A DNA stretch of 64,000 nt from Croceicoccus mobilis (GCF_001661965.1 NZ_LYWZ01000026.1:1-64000), one strand, 5' to 3'. Positions 55,150 through 64,000 are shown, counted from the stretch's first letter. Notes: a model not told the origin generated them from the sequence alone. Translations and numbers: made by a program.

Positions 55150-57840
55150 ATGCGAAAGACTAATCATACATTCCTGATCGCCGGCGCTTCGGCCATTGCT
55201 CTTGCCTTTGGCGGCACCGCCAATGCGCAGGACGCAACCACCGCGTCGAGCGATGACACCATGGCCGAAGCGGCCGACGAAACCGATGCGCAGACGCCGG
55301 CTCCTGCCGATGAAAATGTCATCGTCGTGTCGGGCATCCGCCAGAGCCTTGAAAACGCCCTTCGCGCCAAGCGCGATTCGGACCAGGTCCTCGATGCCAT
55401 TTCGGCAGAGGACATCGGCAAGTTCCCGGACAAGAACGTGGGCGAGGCGCTGCAGCGCGTCACCGGCGTTCAGATCAGCCGCACCAACGGCGAAGGCAGC
55501 GGCGTCTCCATCCGCGGCGCCAGCCCAGATCTCAACCGCGTTGAAATGAACGGCGTCTCGATGCTGGGCACGCAGTCGGGCTCGCGCGCGGTCGATTTCC
55601 GCGATATCCCGGTCGAATTCGTCAACCGTCTCGAAGTCGTGAAGTCGGTGACTCCCGACATGACCGAAGGCGGCCTTGGCGGCACGGTGCGCATCATCAC
55701 CCGCCGTCCGTTCGATTCGAAGGAAGATTCCTTCATCGCGGGGTCTGCGCAGGGCATCTATTCGGAAATCGGCGATACGCTCGATCCCAAGCTCGCGCTG
55801 ATCGGTTCCAAGCGTTTTGCCGACGACACCATGGGCATCCTGCTGTCGGCCACCTATGAACGCCGCCGGATCGAGACGCACACCACCCGCACCACCGGCT
55901 GGCGCCAGATCACCGATCCCGACACGGGCGAACTCTACGACCTCGACGGTAACGGCAATCCGGATTTCTTCCCCGAAATCCCGCGCTATTCCGAAGACGT
56001 GCTGGATACGAAGCGCATCGGTCTCAACGGCGTGTTCGAATACAAGCCCACGGATGACCTCCACGCCTATGTCGAAGGGACCTACACCCGATCAAAGCAG
56101 GACCTGGAAGCGCCCTATTTTCAGCTGTTCAGCGGCGGCGCGCTGGTCGATGCAGCCAATTCGGCCACGGGTGAGGACGATACCGTCAGCCAGGTCACCT
56201 ATCTGAACAATGGCTCGGCCCCCTATCTGAACCTGCGCACCATCCGCGGCGACATCACGCGCTATAACTGGAGCGCGGCGGGCGGCGTCGACTATACGCC
56301 CGGCCAATGGGAAATCGGTGTCCGCACCAGCTTCTCCAAGGCGCAGATCGACAACGACTACGTCAACACCACGGCGGACGTGCGCGGTCTCGATTATCTG
56401 ATCGTGAACTACGACAATGCCGAATATGCGCCGGAAATCACGCTTCCGTTCGATTATGACGATTCGTCGGCGATCAACTATGTCCGCGTGCAGCACCGCC
56501 CGGTCCTGTCGACGCAGGAAGAGTTCATGGCCAAGGGCGATGTCGCGCGCAACGACCTGACCGACTGGCTGACCCAGCTCAAGGCGGGCGTCCAGTATCG
56601 CCGCACCACGCTCGACAACAAGCAGTGGGACGCGAATATCATCCTCGACGGATATTCCGATCCCTCGCTGCTGGACGAGATCCAGAGCTATGCCGACCTG
56701 CTCGTCCCGATCGAGAACGAGTTCTTCAATACCGGCTCGCTTGGTGGCTTCTCGGTCCCGGCCTGGCTGTATGACGATGGCGCGTTCTCCTCGGCCATCG
56801 GTGTTCCCGATCCGTACGACAACCCGACGCTCAGCGCGACCTATGACGTGGTCGAAAAGAACCTTGCCGGCTATCTGCAGGGCAGCTTCACCTTCGACCT
56901 CGGCGTGCCGTTCTATGGCGTGGTCGGTGCCCGCGTGGTCCAGACCAAGACGACCGCGAACGGCTATCAGTCGGCAGGCGGCGTGTTCTCGCCGGTCAGC
57001 TTCGACGGTGATTATGTCGAGTTCCTGCCCGCACTGAACCTGCGTGCCGACATCATCCCGAACAAGCTTCTGTTCCGCGGCTCGGCGACCGAGGTGCTGG
57101 CCCGTCCGAACCCGACCGATCTTGCCCCGCGCCTGACGCTGGACATCGTCGGATTCTCCGGTTCGCGCGGCAATCCGGATCTGCAGCCCTATCGTGCCCG
57201 TCAGTACGATGCCGGTCTCGAATATTACATAGACTCGGTCAGCTTCGTGTCGGCGACCTATTTCCGCAAGGAAATCAGCTCGTTCATCGAACGTACCACG
57301 GTCAACGAAACCTATGATGGCCAGGTCTATGCGATTAACCTGCCGGTCAACGGCTCGGCTGCGGTGACGGTTAACGGTCTTGAGATTGGCGGCCAGCTGT
57401 CGTTCAGCACCTTTACCGACATGGCGGTCGTGCAGAACTTCGGCGTGATCGCGAATTTCACCTATTCGAAGGACTCGGGCTATGAAGGCACCGACTACTT
57501 CACGGGTGAGCAGCTTCCGTTCCCGGGCCTCTCGCGCAAGAGCTACAACCTCTCGCTCTATTACGAGGATGATCTGTTCAGCCTGCGCGGTTCGTACAAC
57601 TGGCGCTCGAAGTATCTGATCAACGCGGTCGGCCGCGGCAACAACCCCGAATTCGGCGAAGCTGCAGGCCAGCTCGACGTTTCGGCGAGCGTCAACGTGA
57701 CCGACAATATCTCGGTGTTCTTCGAAGGTGTGAACCTCACCGACGAGATGACCATCCAGAACGCCAACAGCACTTACCGCCGGATCTTCATGGAAACCTA
57801 CGGCCCCCGTTACTACGGCGGCGTTCGCTTCCGCTTCTGA
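55150..57840 (+). CDS. Carbohydrate-type TonB-dependent receptor
   Basis: 896 residues from ATG 55150 with GGGGAG upstream. Signal MRKTNHTFLIAGASAIALAF-GGTANAQ, acidic linker, then plug sequence VIVVSGIRQSLENALRAKRD, AISAEDIGKFPDKNVGEALQ and RVTGVQISRTNGEGSGVSIR, the signature of the large Xanthomonas/Caulobacter/Sphingomonas receptor group used for plant oligosaccharides. The barrel ends with RYYGGVRFRF. It probably imports pectic oligomers across the outer membrane. Confidence 0.94.
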   Translation: MRKTNHTFLIAGASAIALAFGGTANAQDATTASSDDTMAEAADETDAQTPAPADENVIVVSGIRQSLENALRAKRDSDQVLDAISAEDIGKFPDKNVGEALQRVTGVQISRTNGEGSGVSIRGASPDLNRVEMNGVSMLGTQSGSRAVDFRDIPVEFVNRLEVVKSVTPDMTEGGLGGTVRIITRRPFDSKEDSFIAGSAQGIYSEIGDTLDPKLALIGSKRFADDTMGILLSATYERRRIETHTTRTTGWRQITDPDTGELYDLDGNGNPDFFPEIPRYSEDVLDTKRIGLNGVFEYKPTDDLHAYVEGTYTRSKQDLEAPYFQLFSGGALVDAANSATGEDDTVSQVTYLNNGSAPYLNLRTIRGDITRYNWSAAGGVDYTPGQWEIGVRTSFSKAQIDNDYVNTTADVRGLDYLIVNYDNAEYAPEITLPFDYDDSSAINYVRVQHRPVLSTQEEFMAKGDVARNDLTDWLTQLKAGVQYRRTTLDNKQWDANIILDGYSDPSLLDEIQSYADLLVPIENEFFNTGSLGGFSVPAWLYDDGAFSSAIGVPDPYDNPTLSATYDVVEKNLAGYLQGSFTFDLGVPFYGVVGARVVQTKTTANGYQSAGGVFSPVSFDGDYVEFLPALNLRADIIPNKLLFRGSATEVLARPNPTDLAPRLTLDIVGFSGSRGNPDLQPYRARQYDAGLEYYIDSVSFVSATYFRKEISSFIERTTVNETYDGQVYAINLPVNGSAAVTVNGLEIGGQLSFSTFTDMAVVQNFGVIANFTYSKDSGYEGTDYFTGEQLPFPGLSRKSYNLSLYYEDDLFSLRGSYNWRSKYLINAVGRGNNPEFGEAAGQLDVSASVNVTDNISVFFEGVNLTDEMTIQNANSTYRRIFMETYGPRYYGGVRFRF

Positions 57841-57853
57841 TCCTTAACCGGTG

Positions 57854-57896
57854 AAAGGGCGCCGCTAACCTCTCCAGGCGGCGCCCTTTCTTTTTT
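57854..57896 (+). terminator. Rho-independent terminator after the TonB receptor
   Basis: Perfect 12-bp stem AAAGGGCGCCGC / GCGGCGCCCTTT, 12-nt loop, then CTTTTTT, 13 bp after the stop. Confidence 0.93.
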
Positions 57897-57991
57897 ATCC
57901 CGGCGCATGACATGCCGGAAGCGATCCAGACCCGACCCTGCTCCCGGCCACTGCCTTTGCGCCAGATCGGCGAAAGGACGGTTGAGCGGTC

Positions 57992-60900
57992 TTGATCGAA
58001 TTCTTGCGGACAAATCGGACCCTTGCGGCGACCCTGTTGCTGGCAGCTGCCTGCCTGCATGGCGCGTCGGCTTTTGCCGCCCAGCCGGATGGCGGCCTGC
58101 TGTTCGCCATGGATGGATCGACAGGAACCGAGGCGCAGCAGGCGGGCGGCGCGGCGCGGCCGCTTTTCAATCGCGGCGTACGGGCGGCCTCCGATGGCGC
58201 TGTCGGTCCGGCGCTTGATCTTGATGGCGATCTGACCTTGGCATGGGCCGCGCCCGGCAACATGCTGGCACAGCGCGGCACGATTTCCTTTTTCATCCGC
58301 TCGACAGATCCGTTCGATAAGGCACCGGTCACGCTTTTCAGGGTGGGCACCGCCGATTCCACCAGCTGGGATTTCACCTTCCTCAGGGTCGACTGGAACG
58401 GGCATGGCTATGATGCCTTTGTCACCGATGCCAATCTGGGCCGGACCCGCGTTTCCTGGGTATCGCCCGATGCGCCCGATGGCAGCGACTGGGTGCATGT
58501 CGCCTTTGCATGGGATGAGGAAACGGGCGCAGAGCTGTGGATTGATGGAAAACGCGTAGGTGCGGCGAAATCGACCGGCGTATTCGACCAGTCACTGTTC
58601 GCATTCGGTCCGTTCCAGCGGGTCATCAGCCCGCAAAAGACCGAAAGCGCCTATAATGGTGTGCGGCCGGGCCAGCTGGACGAGCTGAGGATCTACGATC
58701 ACGCGCTCAGTGATGGCGAAGTGGCAAAGCTGGCGGCGGGCGAAGCCGTGTCGTCCACCGCCGCCGCGCCGCGCAGCTTAAACGACAAGGGCGTGAGCGC
58801 CGACTGGGACGCGCGCTTCGGATGGAGCGGCGTGTCGGCGCTCGACATCCCGGCCAGGAGCGGGGCGCTGGCCATACGCAAGGTTGAATTTACCGATACC
58901 CGCGATGAAAAGACCAAGGCTTTTCGCGGTGCCGACGGCATTCGCGAAACGACATGGCCCGGCGTCTATAACCGCTCGCGCCTGACCGGGCGGACCGATT
59001 ATTTCGTGCTGCCTGACTGGAACACCTATTCCACCGCGGGCCGCCGATACGATCTCACCCTGCCGGACAAGGCGTGGAACCGGGTTGAGATTCAGGGTGC
59101 AGCGCATGGCAGGCTGCTGTGGCAGGACAAGCCTGTCCTCACCCGCCGCGCCGGAATCGAACGCAGCAGCGACGCGCTGAATACCCGCACCGGCGGCGTG
59201 CTCAGCTTTGTGAACGATCTGCCCGAAACGCCGATACAGGAAATCGGTGTCTATCACGTGCATGCGGTCGAAGCGTTGCCCGAAAGCTGGCGGCAGCTGG
59301 ATTACACCGTCGATATTGCCGCCAGCCCCGGCGCTTATCGCGGGCTCGACACGCTGACGGCGGCGCTGGCCGGGCGCCGCCCGCGCGACGAACGCGCCGC
59401 CGTGGTCGCGCTGCCCTCCGGTGGACCGCTGGTTGAGGGCGCATCGGGCGCGATTCCGGCGCCGGACGAAAAGACCCTGCCGGTCGTCACCGTGATGATC
59501 CCCGCGACCTTCCGCGACCAGGCCCACGGCGGCATCGCCACGCGCTTCGACCAAGGGTGGAAGAACATGAACGCCGGACTTGACGGCGTGGCGCTGACCC
59601 TGCCTGCGATGGGCACGGCCAAAAGCATGGCGCTTAATATAAGGCTGCACGATCCGCTCTGGCCCGCGCGCGATCTGGTGGATATCAATGTCCGCATCGA
59701 TCCGCGTCATGCGAACACGATCTGGCTCGACAGCCGCGACCGGATTTTGCGCGATGGCGACCCCATTTCCCTGACCATTGCTTCTGCCGATCCGGATTTC
59801 GGCGCGGCCAGCCTGCAAGGCGCGGAGATCTCGCTCCGCTTCAAACCGGCGGATGCGGCACGGGCAGAGCATGTGGCCGACCGGCTCGAACAGGCGCGCG
59901 ACCAGCTGGCCTCGACCATCGAGGAAAAGCCGGCGAGCCGCCTCTACCCATCCTATGTCCGGTTCGAGCGCGACGTTTCCGATGTGCTGCGCGTCGATCC
60001 CGACAATGCGCGCGCGCTGGCGCTGTGGCACGAGGTCAATCCCGATCAAGCCGCACAGGCCGTGCCGCCTCCGCCGCCCGTGCCCGATGGCGTCCCCGCA
60101 TGGGCTTTCCGCCAGACCGAGGCGCTCAAGACCTATCGCGAATTCGTCGACTGGTGGATCGATCATCGCCAGATGCCGAGCGGCGAATTTGGCGGTGGGC
60201 TTTCCGACGATACCGATCTGGTCAACCAGTGGGTCGGCCTTGCGCTGATGGGGGTGGAGCGCGAGCGCATCGCCGCTTCGCAGCGCGCGGTGCTGGATGC
60301 GACCATCGCCAATGGCATGTGGGACAATGGGATCAATCGCATCGTCACCGACCAGCTCCACACTTACGAGGAAGGCATCAACACGCTGGCGCAGGCGATG
60401 ATGCTGACCCCCGGCGATCCCGCGCTGATCGCCATGGCGCAGGCGGCGGTGGCCCAATATCCGCGCATCATCCGCAAAAACCCGGCGGGTCACGATCATT
60501 TCGCCAGCGCCTGGTATTCGGGCAGCGAGATCTACACCGGCGGTCATCTGGGGCGGCAATATCCCTATAGTTTCCTGATCACCCATCCCGGCCTGCTGCT
60601 CGGCGAATATGAAGGGGACGAGGCGGCGAGACGGTCGATCCTTGCGGCTCTCGACAGCTGGCTGGCCCATGCGGAAAAGGGCGACAATGGCGTGTGGCGC
60701 ATCCCTTCGGAAATCGCATGGGAAAGCGACAGCGGCAGCGGCAATGGCGTCGGCCCCGCGATCCACGATTTCTGGGCGGCATGGCTGTGGACCGGCGATG
60801 ACCGATATCTGCGTGCGATTGCACCTGCCGGCATGACCGCAGGGTCGGCCGCGAACCTGTTTTCGCTGAATGCCGATGCGCTTGCATGGCTGCCGGGGGG

Positions 60901-61528
60901 TGACGCGCTGGCGCGCAAGATCGCCGATGGCGCGCTGTCAGACCCCGGTGCGCGGTTCGACCCCAATCTGGGCACGGCCAGCAATGCCGATCGCGCCCGT
61001 TTCGTCACATGGCAGATGGACGGCGACAATGATCTGCTGGCAAACCTCTATGCCGGGGAAACGGCTCGCACGCGCGCACGCTGGTATGTGCTGACCGATG
61101 CGGAGCTGTGGTCGGACCGTGTCGCGGTACCGAGCGAGTTTCTCCAGCGCGCAAGGCTGGGCGGGGTGGCGCATCTCAGAAACGCCTATTTCCCGGGCAA
61201 TCTTGTCGAATGGCGTTTTGCCGATCCGCATGGGGCAGAGGATATGGGGATCATGATCCCCCGTGGGAACCGCACGCAATTCCGCGTGATCGCGCATAAT
61301 CTCTCGGACCGGCCGATCGAAGCTGAAATGCTGGGCGCGATGCTGACGGGCGGGCAATGGACCATGACCTCGGGCCGCGATGCCGATGGCGACAACCGCG
61401 CCGACCGGCAGGAAAATGCGGCGAAAGTGACGCTGGCGCGGGGGCAGGGCGTGACCCTGCTTTTCCCGCCGCACCGGACGATGGTTTTCGACTTCGCGCT
61501 GGCCATGCCCGAGGTGGCAAGACCGTGA
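57992..61528 (+). CDS. 1178-residue secreted multidomain protein of unknown activity (LamG-like plus alpha/alpha-barrel-like)
   Basis: TTG start at 57992, AAAGGA 14 bp before; an in-frame TTG at 58004 is an alternative. Signal peptide RTLAATLLLAAACLHGASAF-AA. Residues about 30-250 form a LamG/concanavalin-like jelly roll (GTISFFIRSTDPFDKAPVTL; ending GQLDELRIYDHALSDGEVAK). Residues 270-420 look like another beta-rich module, 430-690 like two further sandwich domains, and 700-1100 like an (alpha/alpha) toroid (EALKTYREFVDWWIDHRQMP, SGEFGGGLSDDTDLVNQWVG, TYEEGINTLAQAMMLTPGDP, HLGRQYPYSFLITHPGLLLG). No known catalytic motif is recognised. Co-transcribed with galM (GTGA overlap), inside a pectin locus, so a new polysaccharide lyase or hydrolase acting on rhamnogalacturonan is the best inference. 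Confidence 0.85.
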   Translation: MIEFLRTNRTLAATLLLAAACLHGASAFAAQPDGGLLFAMDGSTGTEAQQAGGAARPLFNRGVRAASDGAVGPALDLDGDLTLAWAAPGNMLAQRGTISFFIRSTDPFDKAPVTLFRVGTADSTSWDFTFLRVDWNGHGYDAFVTDANLGRTRVSWVSPDAPDGSDWVHVAFAWDEETGAELWIDGKRVGAAKSTGVFDQSLFAFGPFQRVISPQKTESAYNGVRPGQLDELRIYDHALSDGEVAKLAAGEAVSSTAAAPRSLNDKGVSADWDARFGWSGVSALDIPARSGALAIRKVEFTDTRDEKTKAFRGADGIRETTWPGVYNRSRLTGRTDYFVLPDWNTYSTAGRRYDLTLPDKAWNRVEIQGAAHGRLLWQDKPVLTRRAGIERSSDALNTRTGGVLSFVNDLPETPIQEIGVYHVHAVEALPESWRQLDYTVDIAASPGAYRGLDTLTAALAGRRPRDERAAVVALPSGGPLVEGASGAIPAPDEKTLPVVTVMIPATFRDQAHGGIATRFDQGWKNMNAGLDGVALTLPAMGTAKSMALNIRLHDPLWPARDLVDINVRIDPRHANTIWLDSRDRILRDGDPISLTIASADPDFGAASLQGAEISLRFKPADAARAEHVADRLEQARDQLASTIEEKPASRLYPSYVRFERDVSDVLRVDPDNARALALWHEVNPDQAAQAVPPPPPVPDGVPAWAFRQTEALKTYREFVDWWIDHRQMPSGEFGGGLSDDTDLVNQWVGLALMGVERERIAASQRAVLDATIANGMWDNGINRIVTDQLHTYEEGINTLAQAMMLTPGDPALIAMAQAAVAQYPRIIRKNPAGHDHFASAWYSGSEIYTGGHLGRQYPYSFLITHPGLLLGEYEGDEAARRSILAALDSWLAHAEKGDNGVWRIPSEIAWESDSGSGNGVGPAIHDFWAAWLWTGDDRYLRAIAPAGMTAGSAANLFSLNADALAWLPGGDALARKIADGALSDPGARFDPNLGTASNADRARFVTWQMDGDNDLLANLYAGETARTRARWYVLTDAELWSDRVAVPSEFLQRARLGGVAHLRNAYFPGNLVEWRFADPHGAEDMGIMIPRGNRTQFRVIAHNLSDRPIEAEMLGAMLTGGQWTMTSGRDADGDNRADRQENAAKVTLARGQGVTLLFPPHRTMVFDFALAMPEVARP

Positions 61529-62715
61529 CCCGCGTAGCCACTGCTCTTGCGGCCTGCGCCGCGATGCTGGCACTCGGCGCACCTGCTCAGGCGCAAAGCG
61601 TGTCCGTGCGCGATTACGGCGCCTTGTCCGATGGGCGCATGGTCCATGAATACACGCTCTCCAGCGGCGATGGCATGGATGTGCGCGTGCTCGACTATGG
61701 CGGGATCGTCACCGCCGTCCTCGTTCCCGATCGGGATGGGCGTCGCGATAATGTGGTGCTCGCTCTGCCCGATATCGCCGCGATCGAGGCACGGCCGAAT
61801 TTCAGCGCGATCATCGGACGCTATGCCGGTCGGTTATCGGGCCATGGGGTGACCATCGATGGGAAATTCCACGCGCTCGACACCAATGATGCGGGGATCA
61901 TTACCCATGGCGGCAAGGGCGGCTTTGGCGCGCAGCTTTGGCAAGCTCGCGAGACGCCGATGCCAAGGCGAGCGGCGCTGACCCTTACGCTGGTGAGCCC
62001 CGATGGAGACAATGGCTTTCCCGGGACGATGACGACGCAGGTCACGTTCTCCGTTGGCCGGGATCACGTGCTGCGGCTCGATTACCGGGCGACCACGACG
62101 GCGCCGACGGTGGTCAACCTGACCCATCATGCCTTTTTCAACCTTGCAGGCGCAGGGGAAGAGGGGGTGGACCGCCAATGGATCCACGTGGCGGCGTCAC
62201 GCTACACGCCGCTGGGCGATCACAGCCTCCCGACTGGCGCGATCGCTACGCTCGACGACATGCCGCTGGACCTGCGCGGGTGGACCCGGCTTGGCGCGGT
62301 GATGCGCTCGCCATGGCCGGGAATCGTGGCCATGCGTGGGCTCGACCATTACTGGGTTCTGGACGGCTGGGGCGGTGACGGGCGCTCGGTCGCCCCGCAG
62401 GCGTGCCTTTACGATCCGGGCAGCGGGCGCCTTCTGGCGGTGCGAACAAGCGAACCGGGCATGCAGCTTTATACCGGCAATGGCTTCGACGGCATGCGAG
62501 AGGCGATGGCCGGTGATGGACGCCGCTATTTCCTGCGACAGGGGGATGGTATTGCACTGGAAACACAGCATTTTCCGGATAGCCCGGCGCATCCGCAATT
62601 TCCCTCCACCGTATTGCGTCCGGGCGCGGCGATGACCAGCACGACCAGCTTTCGCTTTGCCGCCTTGAAGGACCCCGAAGACGGTCCGCCACCAGCGGGA
62701 GCATGCGGCGGATGA
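61525..62715 (+). CDS. galM: Periplasmic aldose 1-epimerase (mutarotase)
   Basis: 396 residues from a GTG that overlaps the previous stop. Signal peptide VTRVATALAACAAMLALGAP-AQA. GalM motifs: GGIVTAVLVPDRDGR, IIGRYAGRLSGHGVTIDGK, the catalytic His in NLTHHAFFNLAG, DHYWVLDGW, MQLYTGNGFDG and the catalytic Glu in GIALETQHFPDSPAHPQFPS. It interconverts anomers of free sugar, here probably galactose or rhamnose released in the periplasm. Confidence 0.92.
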   Translation: MTRVATALAACAAMLALGAPAQAQSVSVRDYGALSDGRMVHEYTLSSGDGMDVRVLDYGGIVTAVLVPDRDGRRDNVVLALPDIAAIEARPNFSAIIGRYAGRLSGHGVTIDGKFHALDTNDAGIITHGGKGGFGAQLWQARETPMPRRAALTLTLVSPDGDNGFPGTMTTQVTFSVGRDHVLRLDYRATTTAPTVVNLTHHAFFNLAGAGEEGVDRQWIHVAASRYTPLGDHSLPTGAIATLDDMPLDLRGWTRLGAVMRSPWPGIVAMRGLDHYWVLDGWGGDGRSVAPQACLYDPGSGRLLAVRTSEPGMQLYTGNGFDGMREAMAGDGRRYFLRQGDGIALETQHFPDSPAHPQFPSTVLRPGAAMTSTTSFRFAALKDPEDGPPPAGACGG

Positions 62716-62739
62716 CAAAAAAGTTCCATTTAAGGAAAC

Positions 62740-62751
62740 CGTGTTCCACAT
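62740..62751 (+). promoter_or_regulatory. 12-bp motif shared with the TonB receptor promoter
   Basis: CGTGTTCCACAT, identical to 55024-55035, located 72-83 bp upstream of the rhaM start. It overlaps a short dyad GGAA-N6-TTCC at 62734-62747. Suggests co-regulation of rhaM-GH105 with the receptor. Confidence 0.55.
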
Positions 62752-62822
62752 TATGACTTTTCAACCGGGCAACACTCGTTCATAGAGTGCGGACCGGATA
62801 CCGGATGATGGGAGAAACTGGC

Positions 62823-63137
62823 GTGGAAACACACGCATTCAGGATGCAGCTCAAACAGGGCATGACGGAGGAATATCGCCGCCGCCATGACGAGATCTGG
62901 CCGGAACTGGTCACCTTGCTGCATGAAGCGGGTATCCGCGACTATCACATCTTCCTCGATGCAGAGACGAACGCATTATTCGCGACGTTGAAGCTGACCC
63001 CGGACAATAATCGCGATTCGCTCCCCGACCATCCCGTGATGCGCCGGTGGTGGGATCACATGGCCGACATCATGGAAGTCGAGCCAGACAACAAGCCTTG
63101 CGAGTGGCCGCTCGCGCATATGTTCACACTGCCCTGA
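62823..63137 (+). CDS. rhaM: L-rhamnose mutarotase
   Basis: 104 residues from the GTG at 62823, 8 nt after GGGAG; this length equals the E. coli enzyme, whereas upstream ATGs add poorly conserved residues. Conserved HAFRMQLKQGMTEEYRRRHD then EIWPEL, with the catalytic-type His in RRRHDEIWPEL, and VMRRWWDHMADIMEVEPDN with terminal MFTLP. It interconverts alpha and beta rhamnose. It precedes GH105 by 10 bp. Confidence 0.93.
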   Translation: METHAFRMQLKQGMTEEYRRRHDEIWPELVTLLHEAGIRDYHIFLDAETNALFATLKLTPDNNRDSLPDHPVMRRWWDHMADIMEVEPDNKPCEWPLAHMFTLP

Positions 63138-63147
63138 GGAGCTGACC

Positions 63148-64000
63148 TTGGCTGCCCTTGACCATAATATCCCGCGCGACACGACCGTCGATGCGATCAA
63201 GCGCCTGATGCACAATCTCGTCAATATCAAGGACGAGACCGGCGAATTCCTGCTGCACCTCGAAGACGGGCGCATCATCGACACGAAAGGCTGGGCCGGA
63301 TGGGAATGGACCCACGGCGTCGGCCTGTTCGGCATGTGGCGCTATTTCGAACAGACCGGCGACCAGACCGCGCTCGACATTATCAAGGGCTGGTTCGAGG
63401 ACCGGTTTGCCGAAGGCACGCCGACCAAGAACATCAACACGATGGCGCCCTTCATCACGCTCGCCTATCTGTACGAGCACGAGCCCGATCCGCGCTACAT
63501 CCCCTATCTCGACACCTGGGCCGAATGGCTGATGGCCGATGACGGCCTGCCCAAGGTCGAGGAAGGCGGCTTCCAGCACATCGTCTATAATGATGAGAAT
63601 CCGGGCGAGATGTGGGACGACACGCTGATGATGAGCGTGCTGCCGCTGGCCAAGATCGGCCTGCTGCTGAACCGCCCCCAATATATCGAGGAAGCCAAGC
63701 GCCAGTTCCTCGTCCACATCAAATATCTCTTCGACAAGAAGACCGGGCTCTGGTTCCACGGCTGGGACTTCAACGGCCGCCACAATTTCGCCGAGGCGCT
63801 TTGGGCGCGCGGCAATTGCTGGGTCACGGTCGCCATCCCCGAGATCATCGAGATCCTCGACCTGCCCGAAGGCGATGCCTTCCGCATGTATCTGATCGAC
63901 ACGCTGGCCGCGCAGGTGAAGACGCTTGCTGAAACGCAGGATGCCGAAAGCGGGTTGTGGCACACGCTGATCAACGATCCGACCAGCTATCTGGAAGCAT
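63148..64000 (+). CDS. GH105 unsaturated rhamnogalacturonyl/galacturonyl hydrolase (3' end outside window)
   Basis: TTG start at 63148, 6 nt after GAGGAG. At least 284 residues of an (alpha/alpha)6 barrel: TKGWAGWEWTHGVGLFGMWR, TPTKNINTMAPFITLAYLYE, ENPGEMWDDTLMMSVLPLAK (the catalytic-type Asp in MWDDTL) and WFHGWDFNGRHNFAEALWAR then GNCWVTVAIPEI. The family (YteR/RhiN-like) removes the unsaturated uronyl residue left by lyases. No signal peptide, so cytoplasmic. The C-terminal part is outside the window. Confidence 0.93.
   Translation, partial: MAALDHNIPRDTTVDAIKRLMHNLVNIKDETGEFLLHLEDGRIIDTKGWAGWEWTHGVGLFGMWRYFEQTGDQTALDIIKGWFEDRFAEGTPTKNINTMAPFITLAYLYEHEPDPRYIPYLDTWAEWLMADDGLPKVEEGGFQHIVYNDENPGEMWDDTLMMSVLPLAKIGLLLNRPQYIEEAKRQFLVHIKYLFDKKTGLWFHGWDFNGRHNFAEALWARGNCWVTVAIPEIIEILDLPEGDAFRMYLIDTLAAQVKTLAETQDAESGLWHTLINDPTSYLEA

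Noticed and set aside
58778-60766. 662-codon open frame on the strand opposite the 1178-residue gene
   Set aside because: Antisense shadow of a high-GC gene: Asp/Gly/Arg/His-rich composition, no motifs and no start context.

Overview
The window is high-GC DNA from an alphaproteobacterium, most likely of the order Sphingomonadales. The evidence is the complete LigABCIJKU-type protocatechuate 4,5-cleavage pathway, two very different TonB-dependent receptors (one of the Xanthomonas/Caulobacter carbohydrate type), and a RepA/ParB/ParA replication-partition block. That block, with an iteron-like array beside it, means the window is probably part of a plasmid, megaplasmid or chromid and contains its origin.

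Layout. 1-7276: electron-transfer flavoprotein (etfBA), an acyl-CoA dehydrogenase, a Rieske ring-hydroxylating or demethylating oxygenase, a zinc alcohol dehydrogenase and an aldehyde dehydrogenase; a tiny Cys-rich ORF lies between the last two. 7720-9268: a scar made of a truncated IS5-type element, a ribB fragment and an IS3-type fragment. 9269-18463: the aromatic core, in two divergent operons (DUF1932 dehydrogenase-ligJ-ligA-ligB-ligC-aldo/keto reductase, and ligK-ligU-ligI) around a LysR regulator with two HTH domains. The two operons share an operator-like motif. 18532-23115: a decay zone with dead pobA, hipBA, enoyl-CoA hydratase and semialdehyde dehydrogenase genes and IS debris. 23304-28267: a Phd/RelE-type toxin-antitoxin pair, 22-bp iteron-like repeats, repA, three copies of a perfect 16-bp palindrome (candidate centromere), parB and parA. 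28547-34964: an enoyl-CoA hydratase, an FAD oxidoreductase, and a Fur-box-controlled siderophore receptor/PepSY operon. 34988-39013: an HNH protein, a small zinc-ribbon protein, and a MerR-controlled metal-resistance block whose P-type ATPase has lost its actuator domain. 39042-43257: an EmrAB-OprM-type tripartite efflux pump.

43809-64000 (running off the end) is a pectin/rhamnogalacturonan-I utilisation locus: rhamnose symporter, GH28, a GDSL rhamnogalacturonan acetylesterase-like protein, PL22-type oligogalacturonate lyase, an alpha/beta-hydrolase esterase, a DUF6250 lipoprotein, a PcRGLX/YetA-like lyase, an IclR regulator, a carbohydrate TonB receptor, a 1178-residue secreted protein of unknown activity, a periplasmic aldose epimerase, rhamnose mutarotase and GH105. 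The inferred flow is deacetylation and backbone cleavage outside or in the periplasm, outer-membrane uptake through the TonB receptor, trimming by GH28, GH105 and PL22, then rhamnose import by RhaT and anomer conversion by RhaM.

The least explained items are the 1178-residue protein, the tandem-HTH LysR regulator with its duplicated operator, the origin-linked repeats, the small Cys-rich ORFs, and a shared 12-bp promoter motif in the pectin locus. No rRNA, tRNA or CRISPR array was seen.
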